NCBI GenBank assembly: GCA_035652315.1
Contig: DASREA010000048.1
Span: 1-64,000, forward strand
Reading direction: 5' to 3'
DNA: 64,000 bases
Origin: CANKHA01 sp035652315
GTDB taxonomy: Bacteria > Pseudomonadota > Alphaproteobacteria > Rhizobiales > Xanthobacteraceae
Within the stretch, counting starts at the first letter, position 1; each line of letters opens with the position of its first letter. Of the stretch, positions 16,363-25,672 are shown one piece after another. The notes below the pieces were generated by a model. That model was given only the letters and a program-made list of their open reading frames with translations. It was not told the DNA's origin and ran no database searches. Position numbers and translations under genes: made by a program.

Positions 16363-17538
16363 TCAGCTATGCGCCGCCTGCTTGGCGTCTGCGACGCGTT
16401 GCTTCAGCGGTACGAACTTCCTCGGCTCCGGCCCGACATAATTCGCCGTCGGACGGATGATCTTGTTGTCGATTCGCTGCTCAATGATATGAGCGCACCA
16501 TCCGGAGGTGCGCGCAATGACGAACAGCGGCGTAAACATGGCGGCCGGGACGCCGAGCAGATGGTACGAGACGGCGCTGAACCAGTCGAGATTGGCGAAC
16601 ATCTTTTTTACTTCCGCCATGACCCGCTCGATGCGATCGGCGATTTCGAAAAGCGTTTCCTCATTCTTCTCTTTGGCGAGCCTCCGCGCGACATCTTTAA
16701 TGATCCGGTTGCGGGGGTCGGCAATCGTGTAGACCGGATGCCCGAATCCGATGATCAATTCCTTGGCTTGCAGCCGCCGCCTTATGTCGGCCTCCGCGTC
16801 GTCGGCATTGCGATAGCGCCGCTGAATCTCGAACGCCACTTCGTTGGCGCCGCCGTGCTTGGGTCCGCGCAAGGCGCCGATCGCGCCAGTCACCGCGGAA
16901 TAGACGTCGGAGCCGGTGCCGGCGATGGTCCGCGCCGTGAAGGTTGAGGCATTGAATTCGTGCTCGGCATATAAAATCAGCGACGTGTGCATCGCGCGCA
17001 CGGCCTCGGCGTCGGGCGGTTCACCGTGCAGCAGGTGCAAGAAATGGCCGCCAATGCTGTCGTCATCGGTTTCGACGTCAATGGTGCGGCCGCCATGCGT
17101 GTAGTGGTACCAATACAGCAGCATCGAGCCGAGCGACGCCATCAGCCGGTCGCCGATATAGCGGGCGCCGTCTTGATTATGATCCGGCGCCTCCGGCAGC
17201 AGGCAGCCCAGCACCGAAACCGCCGTGCGCATGACGTCCATTGGATGCGCTGTCCGCGGCAGCAATTCCAGTGCCCGCCGCATCGCGGGCGGCAGCGCCC
17301 GGAGCGATTTCAGCTTGGCTTTGTAAGCGGCAAGCTGCGCTTCAGTCGGCAACGTGCCGTGGACCAGAAGATGCGCGATCTCCTCGAATTCGCATTGCTC
17401 GGCGATGTCGAGGATATCATAGCCGCGATAATGCAGGTCGTTGCCGCTGCGGCCGACCGTGCACAGGGTGGTGTTGCCGGCGACAATGCCCGACAACGCA
17501 ACCGATTTTTTTGCCGGTGCCTGCGCGACCTTGTTCAT
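16363..17538 (-). CDS. prpC: Citrate synthase family, 2-methylcitrate synthase-like
   Basis: The 391-residue protein has the citrate-synthase fold with the catalytic residues visible: His in LYAEHEFNAST, His in LRGPKHGGANE and Asp in NLDWFSAV. The compact size and the opening SGIVAGNTTLCTVGRSGNDLHYRGYDI are those of 2-methylcitrate synthases, which condense propionyl-CoA with oxaloacetate. It lies between prpD- and prpB-like genes on the same strand. A true citrate synthase role is possible, but the genetic context argues otherwise. Confidence 0.88.
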   Translation of the reverse strand: MNKVAQAPAKKSVALSGIVAGNTTLCTVGRSGNDLHYRGYDILDIAEQCEFEEIAHLLVHGTLPTEAQLAAYKAKLKSLRALPPAMRRALELLPRTAHPMDVMRTAVSVLGCLLPEAPDHNQDGARYIGDRLMASLGSMLLYWYHYTHGGRTIDVETDDDSIGGHFLHLLHGEPPDAEAVRAMHTSLILYAEHEFNASTFTARTIAGTGSDVYSAVTGAIGALRGPKHGGANEVAFEIQRRYRNADDAEADIRRRLQAKELIIGFGHPVYTIADPRNRIIKDVARRLAKEKNEETLFEIADRIERVMAEVKKMFANLDWFSAVSYHLLGVPAAMFTPLFVIARTSGWCAHIIEQRIDNKIIRPTANYVGPEPRKFVPLKQRVADAKQAAHS

Positions 17539-17579
17539 TGCCGATCCCTCCCCGGCCAGCGCCTAGGCCTATTCCGCAA

Positions 17580-19094
17580 TCACGCCGGGTAATCAAAGAT
17601 GCCTGCCGCTACCGGCTTGCCGAGCTGCGCCGGCTCGACGGTCAAGGTCAGTCCCGCCAGATCGTCGCCCCTGAGCTCCGGCAATTTCGTCACCAATTCC
17701 AGAAAGCGATCCTGTTCCTTCGCCGCCACAACGTCCCCGGCGAGCTCACGAAACTTGGCGACATAGTTCTCCCGCGCGAAAGGGCGCGCCCCAAGTGGAT
17801 GCGCGTCGGCAAAAGCTATTTCATCCTCCAGCACGCGGCCATCGTCAAAAGTGATTATAACGCGGCCGCCAAAGGCCTTCTCGTTTGGATCCTGGCTGTG
17901 ATAGCGGCGCGTCCATTCCGGATCTTCGACGGTGCGGATCTTGTGCCATAGCGCCACGGTCTCGGGCCGCGCCGCACGCTGCGGCGCATAGGAGCGCTCG
18001 TGGTGCCAGGCGGCATCCTGCAACGCGACCGCGAAGATGTACATGATGGAATGGTCGAGGGTTTCCCGGCTCGCCTTCGGGTCCATCTTTTGCGGATCGT
18101 TGGCGCCGGTACCGATGACGAAATGGGTGTGATGACTGGTCAGGATGGTAATGTCGCGGATGCGCGACGTGTCGCCAACGGACGGAGAAAGCCGCCGCGC
18201 GAGATCGATCAGCGCCTGACTCTGATATTCCGCCGAATGCTCCTTGGTGTATGTCTGGAGAATGCCGCGCCTCGGTTCGCCGGGCTCGGGCAGCGGAATT
18301 TCGTATTCGGCATCGGGGCCGCCGAGCATCCAGGCGATGAAGCCGTCCTCGCCTTCATAGATCGGCGACGGCGAAGCTTCGCCGCGCATGGCGCGATCGA
18401 CGGCCTCGACCGCCATCTTGCCGGCAAAGGCGGGCGCATAAGCTTTCCAGCTGGAAATGTCTCCTTTGCGCGATTGGCGCGTCGTCGTCGTCACATGCAG
18501 GGCCTGCTGTATGGCCTGGTAGGTCTGCTCGACCGGAAGCCCCAGCGCGGCGCCGATGCCGCCGGCAGCGGAAGGGCCAAGATGGGCGATGTGATCAATC
18601 TTGTGCGCGTGCAGGCACATCCCCGTGGTCAGCGCGACTTGGATTTCGTAGCCCGCGGCGATGCCGCGGAGCAGGTCGGCGCCGGAACGCCGGCAGTGCT
18701 GCGCGACGGCGAGAATTGGCGGAATGTTGTCTGCCGGATGCGAATAGTCCGCGGCGAGAAAAGTGTCGTGGTAATCAAGCTCGCGCACAGCGACGCCGTT
18801 CGCCCAGGCCGCCCATTCCGGCGAAACACGCTGCGCCTGCGGCAATCCGAAAACGGTCGCTCCCGGTTGCAGCACATGGATGCGCGCTTGCGCCCGCGCC
18901 CGGGCTACCGGATCGCAGGCCAGCGAAGCGGCTGCCACAGCCGCGTTGTCGATCATGCGATTTTCTATCATTTCCACGACGCCGCCGGCGAGCGGCGCAG
19001 GATCGCAGGCGACGGCGGCTAGCTTCCAGGCGAGTTGCTCCTTGCGCGGCAGCGTCTCGGCAGATTTGTAACTGCGTACCTTGTGGATTTTCAC
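17580..19094 (-). CDS. prpD: MmgE/PrpD family, 2-methylcitrate dehydratase-like
   Basis: The 504-residue product contains the PrpD core. This includes WANGVAVRELDYHDTFLAADYSHPADNIPPILAVAQ near residue 95, AHKIDHIAHLGPSAAGGIGAALGL and TRQSRKGDISSWKAYAPAFAGKMAV. PrpD dehydrates 2-methylcitrate to 2-methyl-cis-aconitate. It starts 23 bases after the ABC ATPase gene and precedes prpC, so it appears to share a transcript with the transporter. Related MmgE/PrpD proteins act on other tricarboxylates or on itaconate-type acids, so the natural substrate may be a different one delivered by the transporter. Confidence 0.88.
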   Translation of the reverse strand: MKIHKVRSYKSAETLPRKEQLAWKLAAVACDPAPLAGGVVEMIENRMIDNAAVAAASLACDPVARARAQARIHVLQPGATVFGLPQAQRVSPEWAAWANGVAVRELDYHDTFLAADYSHPADNIPPILAVAQHCRRSGADLLRGIAAGYEIQVALTTGMCLHAHKIDHIAHLGPSAAGGIGAALGLPVEQTYQAIQQALHVTTTTRQSRKGDISSWKAYAPAFAGKMAVEAVDRAMRGEASPSPIYEGEDGFIAWMLGGPDAEYEIPLPEPGEPRRGILQTYTKEHSAEYQSQALIDLARRLSPSVGDTSRIRDITILTSHHTHFVIGTGANDPQKMDPKASRETLDHSIMYIFAVALQDAAWHHERSYAPQRAARPETVALWHKIRTVEDPEWTRRYHSQDPNEKAFGGRVIITFDDGRVLEDEIAFADAHPLGARPFARENYVAKFRELAGDVVAAKEQDRFLELVTKLPELRGDDLAGLTLTVEPAQLGKPVAAGIFDYPA

Positions 19095-19117
19095 AGCAGT
19101 CTCCGCGGCGGGCGAAT

Positions 19118-20224
19118 CTAGGAAGCCGCTTCGTCGATCATGGTCATCGCTCGTTCCGGCGGCAAGCTCAGCACGACGGAGGCGCCGACCGGATAGTCAT
19201 ATTCGCGGCGCGCCCGGTGGCGCACCCGAAGTTCCTGTCCTTTCACTGCGATGAGATAATCAATCACCTCGCCGAGAAAAACCCGCGCGCCGACGGTGCC
19301 CGGCACACCTTCGCCGTCGGCCGCCAGGCCGATATCCTCGGGCCGAATGGAGACGATGGCGCGTGCACCTGCCGTCAGCGGCGCGGCAAATGTCGTGGCG
19401 AACACTCCCTGTTGGGTTTCCACTTCGCCCACCGCGCCAACCGCGGCAGCCTTACGCACCGTGCCGCGCAGGAAGTTCGTCGACCCGATAAAATCGGCCA
19501 CAAACTCGGAATTCGGATGACGATAAATCTCCAGAGGCGTGCCGCGCTGGACAATATGCCCCTGATTGAACACGGCGATCTCGTCCGATAGCGCCAGCGC
19601 CTCGGCCTGATCGTGGGTGACATAGACAGCCGTCAAATCGAGTTTCATTTGCAGGCGCTTAAGTTCGAAGCGCATCTGCTCGCGCAATTTCGCGTCGAGG
19701 TTGGAAAGCGGCTCGTCCAGAAGAATAAGACGCGGCTCGGCCACCAGACCGCGCGCCAAGGCAAGCCGCTGCTGTTGCCCGCCGGAAAGCTGCGTTGCAC
19801 GCCGCTCCTCGAAGCCGCCGAGCCGCACGGTTTCCAGCGCCGTCTTCACCCGCTGCGCAATGTCGCTTCTGCTGTAGCGGTGCAGACGCGAAACCCGCAG
19901 CGGAAAGGCAACGTTCTCGAATACGCTCATGTGCGGCCAAATGGCGTAGGACTGGAACACCATGCCGATCCCACGCTCGGCAGGCGGCACGAAAACGCCC
20001 GTTTCCGAATCGAATACCACCCGACCGCCAAGCACGATGCGCCCGCGATCCGGACGCTCCAAACCCGCGATGCACCGAAGCGTTGTCGTCTTTCCGCAAC
20101 CCGAAGGTCCGAGAAGCGTGAGGAGACGCCCCTCCGGCACGCTCAGGGCGACGTCGCGAACCGCAGCGATGCGGGCGCTGCCCACGCCCGCGAATTCCTT
20201 GCCGAGATCCTCAACCTGCAACAT
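19118..20224 (-). CDS. ABC transporter ATPase, ferric/thiamine/phosphonate-type (system 1)
   Basis: The 368-residue protein has Walker A GPSGCGKTTTLR, the Q-loop region GMVFQSYAIWPHMSVFENV, signature LSGGQQQRLALARG, Walker B LILLDEPLSNLDAK and switch VTHDQAEA. A C-terminal TOBE domain follows (about 280-365). It energises the permease encoded ten bases upstream. The same FQSYAIWPHM block occurs in the other two ATPases of the window, which marks them as one subfamily (FbpC-like). Confidence 0.93.
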   Translation of the reverse strand: MLQVEDLGKEFAGVGSARIAAVRDVALSVPEGRLLTLLGPSGCGKTTTLRCIAGLERPDRGRIVLGGRVVFDSETGVFVPPAERGIGMVFQSYAIWPHMSVFENVAFPLRVSRLHRYSRSDIAQRVKTALETVRLGGFEERRATQLSGGQQQRLALARGLVAEPRLILLDEPLSNLDAKLREQMRFELKRLQMKLDLTAVYVTHDQAEALALSDEIAVFNQGHIVQRGTPLEIYRHPNSEFVADFIGSTNFLRGTVRKAAAVGAVGEVETQQGVFATTFAAPLTAGARAIVSIRPEDIGLAADGEGVPGTVGARVFLGEVIDYLIAVKGQELRVRHRARREYDYPVGASVVLSLPPERAMTMIDEAAS

Positions 20225-20233
20225 AAAATTCCC

Positions 20234-22069
20234 TCAGCGGCCAACGCCGACACGTTCCTCGAGCCGGCGCATGACCATGACAATCGCGACCAGTGGAACG
20301 ATCTGCACGATGCCCATGGCGCAGACCGCGCCATAACTGCCGCCTTCCTCCCACATCGTCAGGGTAAGCGGCCCCAGTACGAAGGTTCCCGGTCCCGACA
20401 GGAAGATGGACGCGGCAAGTTCGCGCACCGCCAGCACGAAGACATAAAGCCATCCGGCGACAAGAACCGGCGCCAGCAGGGGCAGCAGCACGCGCCGAAA
20501 AATCTGCAGCGGCGAGGCGCCGGCGACTTCCGCTACTTCCTCCAATTCCCGATGGATCTGCACCATGCCGCCGGAGGCAAAGCGCATCCCATAGGGCAGA
20601 TACATGGTCACATAGGCGATCAGCAGGATCCAGATTGTGTTGTAAACAGGAATCGGGATGATCAGATAGGCGAACAAGATACTGGCGCCGACGATCACGC
20701 TGGGAATGGCAATGGGAATGAAGGCCAGCGAATCAAGAATCCAGCCGTAGCGCTTCGCGGCGCGCTGCGCGATCCAGGCCATGACGAATGTCAGCGCGAC
20801 AACGACGGTTGCCGCCATGGCGCCCAGGACCACGCTGTTTCGAACCGCGCTGAGAAAAATCGGATAGCCGAATATATATCGGTAGGAATCGGCGCTCATC
20901 ATTGGCAAGGCCGCAACGGACGGGGCGGTCGCATTATGAAAGAGCGACTGCCAGGCCAGCGTGAACAACGGCAGGCCGAGCGCTATGACGAACAGCAGCG
21001 TCGTCAACAGCGCCACCGGCCAGCGCCAGACCCCGAGCCGCTGCGGCGTCGGCATATAGCCTTTTCCGGTCACCGTGGCGAAAGCTTCCGCATGCGCCGT
21101 GGCGCGACGATAGAGATAGACGCCGGCCACGCAAACGACGAGCAGCGTCATCCCCAGCGCCGCCGCGATGCCGAAATGCGGCGGACTATCTCTGGTCGCG
21201 TTCTGGATTTCGCTGGTAAAGACGTGGATATGCGCGGGGACGCCGATGAGCCGCGGCACTTCGAAGGATTCAAGTCCGCGCACGAACAGCAGCAGGACCG
21301 TCGAGAGGATCGCCGGCCGCAGCAGCGGGAACGTGACACGCGCCGCCACCTGCCAAGTCCGGGCGCCGGCGATGATCGCCGCCTCCTCCATGCGGATGTC
21401 CAGCACGCGAAAGGCCGGCCCCATCAACAGGTATGCCAAAGGGAAATAATGGGTGGACAGTGCCCAGATCATGCCCGGCATGCTGTAGATATTGAACGGC
21501 GCCGCCGACAGACCGAACAAGGACCTCAGCGCACCATTCAGCCAGCCGATATTGGGACTGAGGATCAGCATCCAGGCCATTGTGGTCAGAAGGCCGGGCA
21601 AAGCGAAGGATAGCAGCGCCAAGGTGTGGAATAGTTCGCGCAAGGGGGCATCGGTCCGTTCCACAACCCAGGCAACCAGCGCCCCCAAAAGAAGGGTCAT
21701 CACCGCCGTGCCGACGGCGAACACCGCAGAATTGTACAGCAGCAACGGGATGTGGTTTTCGACATAGGCGTCGATGAAGTTGCCGAGGGTTGCGGCGCCC
21801 GGGCCGAAAGGGGTGTCTTCGGCGAAAGCCGTGTAGAAGAGCGCCGCCAAAGGCACAAAGACAAGCCAAGCCGCCAGCAGCACACAGCCCGCAAGCAGCA
21901 ACCGCCAGGGCTGCAGCCAATCGAACAGCACCGACCGCAGCGGAATGCGGGATAGGCTCCCGGCGCTCGCCACGGCTAGGATCTCGCCTGCGCGGGCGGG
22001 ACGCCGCGCGGCCGGCCGAAGTCGGGCCGGCCACGCCGCTTTCCCCTGCGTATCCTCAACACCGGCCAA
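20234..22069 (-). CDS. ABC transporter permease, fused FbpB-type (system 1)
   Basis: The 611-residue membrane protein contains two MetI-type permease halves, each with about six membrane segments. The first coupling region includes MEEAAIIAGARTWQVAARVTFPLL and the second ELEEVAEVAGASPLQIFRRVLLPLL, both matching the EAA loop that docks the ATPase. Fused permeases of this kind serve iron(III), thiamine or phosphonate-type systems. The gene lies seven bases after the binding protein gene. The exact start within the first 50 residues is unsure because the N-terminus is Arg/Ala-rich. Confidence 0.92.
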   Translation of the reverse strand: MAGVEDTQGKAAWPARLRPAARRPARAGEILAVASAGSLSRIPLRSVLFDWLQPWRLLLAGCVLLAAWLVFVPLAALFYTAFAEDTPFGPGAATLGNFIDAYVENHIPLLLYNSAVFAVGTAVMTLLLGALVAWVVERTDAPLRELFHTLALLSFALPGLLTTMAWMLILSPNIGWLNGALRSLFGLSAAPFNIYSMPGMIWALSTHYFPLAYLLMGPAFRVLDIRMEEAAIIAGARTWQVAARVTFPLLRPAILSTVLLLFVRGLESFEVPRLIGVPAHIHVFTSEIQNATRDSPPHFGIAAALGMTLLVVCVAGVYLYRRATAHAEAFATVTGKGYMPTPQRLGVWRWPVALLTTLLFVIALGLPLFTLAWQSLFHNATAPSVAALPMMSADSYRYIFGYPIFLSAVRNSVVLGAMAATVVVALTFVMAWIAQRAAKRYGWILDSLAFIPIAIPSVIVGASILFAYLIIPIPVYNTIWILLIAYVTMYLPYGMRFASGGMVQIHRELEEVAEVAGASPLQIFRRVLLPLLAPVLVAGWLYVFVLAVRELAASIFLSGPGTFVLGPLTLTMWEEGGSYGAVCAMGIVQIVPLVAIVMVMRRLEERVGVGR

Positions 22070-22075
22070 CCGTGA

Positions 22076-23143
22076 CTAGCGAGGCTGTTCGAACAATTGC
22101 TTGAAGCGTTTCAACCACTGCTGGTCTTCGGCGGAAGACATCTGCGACACGACGATTTTCTTTCCGGCGAAAGCTTTCAGTACGCCGGGTGGATTGGTCT
22201 CTACGTCCGGCCGAGTCGGAATGCGGCCTTTGGTTGTCAATTGCTTTTGGCCTTCCTGACTCAGGACAAAATTGGCGAATAGCCGGGCCGCGTTGGGATG
22301 CGGCGCCGTCTTGTTGACGCCGATCTGCCCGAAGAATACCAGCACCGGATCCAGGGCCCAGAAATCGGTCGGAGCGCCGCCGAGCTTCACGTTGACGATC
22401 AGGTTCGTGTAGTTGTTGAGCTCGATCGCGTATTCGCCGGCGCCGACCGATCGCGCCAAGGCCAAATGTCCCTCCGCGGTCGAGACTTTGAGGGTCTTGA
22501 TCAGATTCTTGACGAGCTCCTCGCCTTTCGCCTCGCCATAGCGCTCGTACATCGCCCGCAGCCATTCGCGGTCGCTGAAATCGATAGCAACTTTGCCCGC
22601 CCACTCGCTGTGCTTGAGAAAATCCTCGTAGGTCTTGGGCAGATCGGCAGCTTTCACCAGATTGGTGTTGTAGCCGGGCGAATTGTAATTCGCATAGACG
22701 CCATACCACAGGTGATTGCCGCCGCGCGCTTCGGGCATGATGTGCTGCGCTTCCGGCGGATCGATCGCGGCGAAGAACTCCGGCGCCATCTTGCTGACTG
22801 TGGTGGTCTGCAGGACGTCCCATTCCTGCTTGCCGGCGCGGGCCTCGACGACGATGCGGGCCATCAGCCCGGTATCGGAGTTGCGCACGTATTGGCTCTT
22901 GATGCCGGTGGCATCCTCGAACACCTTGAGCAGCGGCAGCGCCTCGCCCTCGTTCATCGACCCGTAAACGGTCACCGATCCTTCTTTTTTGGCGTCGGCG
23001 AGCAGCTTGGGATCCATCCACGATCGCGTGGTGGAACCGGCCGAAGATTGCGCAACGGCGGAGCTGCCGGCGAAAAACACGCCAAGCGCGGCGAGCGCGA
23101 AAGAAATGACGCGAAAGCGGAGGCCGAATATCGAAGGCGACAT
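22076..23143 (-). CDS. ABC transporter extracellular solute-binding protein, family 1 (system 1)
   Basis: The 355-residue protein has a signal peptide (FRVISFALAALGVFFAGSSAVAQSSA, cleavage near residue 31). The binding fold follows, with AKKEGSVTVYGSMNEGEALPLLKVFEDATGIKSQYVR and the closing PHPNAARLFANFVLSQEGQ that typifies FbpA/AfuA-like receptors. It should capture an anionic solute in the periplasm for the permease downstream. The bicupin gene lies 119 bases upstream in the same direction. No tyrosine pair diagnostic of ferric binding is obvious. Confidence 0.92.
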   Translation of the reverse strand: MSPSIFGLRFRVISFALAALGVFFAGSSAVAQSSAGSTTRSWMDPKLLADAKKEGSVTVYGSMNEGEALPLLKVFEDATGIKSQYVRNSDTGLMARIVVEARAGKQEWDVLQTTTVSKMAPEFFAAIDPPEAQHIMPEARGGNHLWYGVYANYNSPGYNTNLVKAADLPKTYEDFLKHSEWAGKVAIDFSDREWLRAMYERYGEAKGEELVKNLIKTLKVSTAEGHLALARSVGAGEYAIELNNYTNLIVNVKLGGAPTDFWALDPVLVFFGQIGVNKTAPHPNAARLFANFVLSQEGQKQLTTKGRIPTRPDVETNPPGVLKAFAGKKIVVSQMSSAEDQQWLKRFKQLFEQPR

Positions 23144-23262
23144 GATTTCCCCCTATTGAGGCCCAAGAGCGCGCCGATTATCGACGTCTCTTCAAGGGGA
23201 AGTCAAACACCGTCGTCCTGCGCAACCGACACGGCGCCGGCCGAACCGCAGCTTCAGCTAGC

Positions 23263-24372
23263 TCACGCCGACTTCCGGGCAGCGACTGGCGGCATCCGGC
23301 AAACGACGCCGTTTTTCGCCAGTTCCTGCTCGAACATGCGGCGGATCGCGGGGTCTTCGTGATCGTATTCGATCTGATCGCCGCCGCTCGCCGTGCTCTC
23401 GTCGACCGCATAGGTCTTCGAGCCCCAGGGACGCACATGCTTGCGGCCACCGGCCTTGATCGCCAGATAGCGCGCGGGGGTCGCCCCGGTATTGAAATGC
23501 TGATGAAACCAGTCCTCCGGCGGCACAACGACGCTGCCATCGTGCCAGTCAAAACGCTTGGGCTCTTCGCCCTCAGGCCACATCAGCGAATAGCCCTGGC
23601 CGCCGATGATAACCACATGCGCACCGGGACCGTGCCGATGCGCCTTCTTGTAGGTGCCGACCGGAAATTCCGAGACATGGGCGCTCATGCAGTTCTCGGC
23701 GAGCTCGATCATGATATTGCCGCCGCCGGCGCCGCGCTCCTTCCAGGAAAATACCTCCAGGGTGCGCACGTCCGGAATAAAATTGCTTTCCCACACCGGA
23801 CGGTTTCCCGCCATCCAGGTCTTGGGCTTTCCGGAAAAGCTTTCCGGGTCCGGCGTGAAGCGATCGGCGAATGCGAATGGGTTGTTGAAGACGAATTCGA
23901 GATTGCGGAAGGTGTTCATGATCGGCGGCGCCGAGGTCACAGCGAGCAAACGCGCTGGCTTCTCGCCGCTGCCATTGAAATGCTGCCGCCAGGTATTAAG
24001 CGGCGGCGAAAAAAGGCTGCCCGGCCCCCATTCAAACGTGACCTTCTGCTTCTCGTCGTTCCAAACCGATGTAGAGCCGTGACCTTCGATGACAAAGATC
24101 ACCTCTTCGTACATTACGCGCTCCGGCTTCAACCGCTGACCCGCGGGGATCTCGCTAATGTAAGCGGCATTGATGTCGCCGGTGCCGATCAGATTCAAAA
24201 TCGCGCCATTGCCGCCTTTTTGCTTCCAGGGTGATAGCTTCACGTTGCGCAGATCCTCGATATAGAAATCGCGGATGACAGGGAGGTTCTGTGCTTCGAC
24301 CCACTGATCGTAAAGCGGGCGGTTGCAGGTGAAGAGCGGCCGGATATCGGCTTCGAATTGTTTCTGATCCAT
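23263..24372 (-). CDS. Two-domain cupin protein (bicupin copy 1)
   Basis: The 369-residue protein has two cupin domains, about residues 60-170 and 220-320. The C-terminal cupin keeps a full metal site, HRHGPGAH plus FHQHFN. The N-terminal one lacks the HxH pair and retains only Glu and the His of RQHFN. A tail with QIEYDHEDP and MFEQELAKNG follows. The overall plan recalls gentisate- or hydroxynaphthoate-dioxygenase bicupins, but the better metal site is at the opposite end. It heads the run bicupin-ABC-prpDCB. By eye it is about 70 percent identical to the copy at 61336. The function is unknown; a ring-cleaving or oxidative role is inferred. Confidence 0.85.
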   Translation of the reverse strand: MDQKQFEADIRPLFTCNRPLYDQWVEAQNLPVIRDFYIEDLRNVKLSPWKQKGGNGAILNLIGTGDINAAYISEIPAGQRLKPERVMYEEVIFVIEGHGSTSVWNDEKQKVTFEWGPGSLFSPPLNTWRQHFNGSGEKPARLLAVTSAPPIMNTFRNLEFVFNNPFAFADRFTPDPESFSGKPKTWMAGNRPVWESNFIPDVRTLEVFSWKERGAGGGNIMIELAENCMSAHVSEFPVGTYKKAHRHGPGAHVVIIGGQGYSLMWPEGEEPKRFDWHDGSVVVPPEDWFHQHFNTGATPARYLAIKAGGRKHVRPWGSKTYAVDESTASGGDQIEYDHEDPAIRRMFEQELAKNGVVCRMPPVAARKSA

Positions 24373-24486
24373 CGTCGTTCCCTAGACTGAGCGGAGGCAT
24401 CTACTTTGCCACGCGGTGCGCCGCCATGCCAAGGGCGTGCAGCGGCAATTTGCCGGGGGCAAAATCGGTCGCCGGATCGGCCGCGA

Positions 24487-25647
24487 CTAGCGCAGCGTCA
24501 CGTTCAGTCTTTGGGCCGTTTTCGGTGCGGAAAGCGTTAGCGGCTGCCGAAACAGCGCGCCCGCCTCCCAATATGCGCCGAGAATGGAATCCACCATGCG
24601 GTCTACGGAAAACGTTTCTCTTATTCTCTCCCGCAAGGCTGCGGCTGCCACCGCTGCTTGGTCGCAATATTGGATCGTGCCCAAAATCGTCTCGGTTAGC
24701 GCGCGGACGTCTCCGGGAGGCACGAGACGGTCGGAAAATGGTCCGAATATTTCGCGGATGCCGCCGGCCTTCGTCGTCACTAGCACTTTGCCGGCCGCGA
24801 CCGCTTCCAGCACGGCATAAGGCAGCGACTCCGCCCGGGACGGCAAGACGACGACGCGGCCCAGAGCGAATCCCTGCCGCGCCGGCATGGGCGCCCGGAA
24901 CCTCACCAAATCCGAAATTCTCAACTGGCCGGCCATGGTTCGGAATTCAGCGGCGTCGGGACCGTCGCCGATCAGCGTTGCGGTGAACGCGTGGCCGCGA
25001 CGGCGCAATTCGGCAATCGATTCGAGCAGCAGATCAACGCCTTTGAGCCGGCGCATCTCACCGAGATAGACGAGGTCGCCGGCATCGGAGTCCAGGGCGA
25101 TCGGCTCGAATTCATCGGCATGGAGCCCGTTGTGAACCACGCGCGAAATGCCGGGAGGCGCGCCCACTTTTTTCCGGTAAAGGCCGTGGCTGTATTCGCT
25201 TTCGAATAGGTAGACATGGCCGAACGGCCGCAGCATGCGTTCGAGCAATATGCCGACCCGGCCGCCCACGGCGTCATGCAGGCTGCCGCCATGCGGCGTA
25301 TAAGCGCGAAGCACCGGCTTCGCCGTCGGCACCAGCCGCGCCAGCGCCCCGCCCTTCGCGCCGTGACCATGCACGACATCCGCTTCGGTGGCGCGGATTT
25401 GCCTGGCCGCCCGCCAAATCGCCACCGCGTCCGAAAGTCCTGGCTTGCGAGCGATCGGAATGCGGCATAGGCCTAAGGCAAGCTTTGGCTCGAGCGCGCG
25501 CAACGCCTTCTCGCCGAGATGGTCGCCGGTGCCGCTGTCGACGATCAGGCCGACGTCATGGCCGCGCTCGATTTGCCCCTGCGTAAGATCGACGACATGC
25601 CGAAACAATCCGCCGACCGGAGCGCGCAATACATGAATGATCTTCAT
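24487..25647 (-). CDS. Glycosyltransferase family 4 (GT-B fold)
   Basis: The 386-residue protein starts MKIIHVLRAPVGGLFRHVVDL, the glycine-rich donor loop of GT4 enzymes. It carries the C-terminal nucleotide-sugar region VVLPSRAESLPYAVLEAVAAGKVLVTTKAGGIREIF with the EX7E-type motif. It should transfer a sugar in polysaccharide or lipid-linked oligosaccharide synthesis at the cytoplasmic membrane. Neighbours upstream encode a flavoprotein, a BioF2-type acyltransferase and a flippase, consistent with a small surface-glycan locus. GGAG seven bases before the second of two adjacent ATGs decided the start. Confidence 0.88.
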   Translation of the reverse strand: MKIIHVLRAPVGGLFRHVVDLTQGQIERGHDVGLIVDSGTGDHLGEKALRALEPKLALGLCRIPIARKPGLSDAVAIWRAARQIRATEADVVHGHGAKGGALARLVPTAKPVLRAYTPHGGSLHDAVGGRVGILLERMLRPFGHVYLFESEYSHGLYRKKVGAPPGISRVVHNGLHADEFEPIALDSDAGDLVYLGEMRRLKGVDLLLESIAELRRRGHAFTATLIGDGPDAAEFRTMAGQLRISDLVRFRAPMPARQGFALGRVVVLPSRAESLPYAVLEAVAAGKVLVTTKAGGIREIFGPFSDRLVPPGDVRALTETILGTIQYCDQAAVAAAALRERIRETFSVDRMVDSILGAYWEAGALFRQPLTLSAPKTAQRLNVTLR

Positions 25648-25672
25648 CATCTTGCTCCGGCAGCCGCAGCGA

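Noticed and set aside
19613..21613. 666-residue plus-strand frame opposite the ABC ATPase and permease
   Set aside because: Gln/Arg/His-rich antisense product of membrane-protein codons; it has no features of a real protein.
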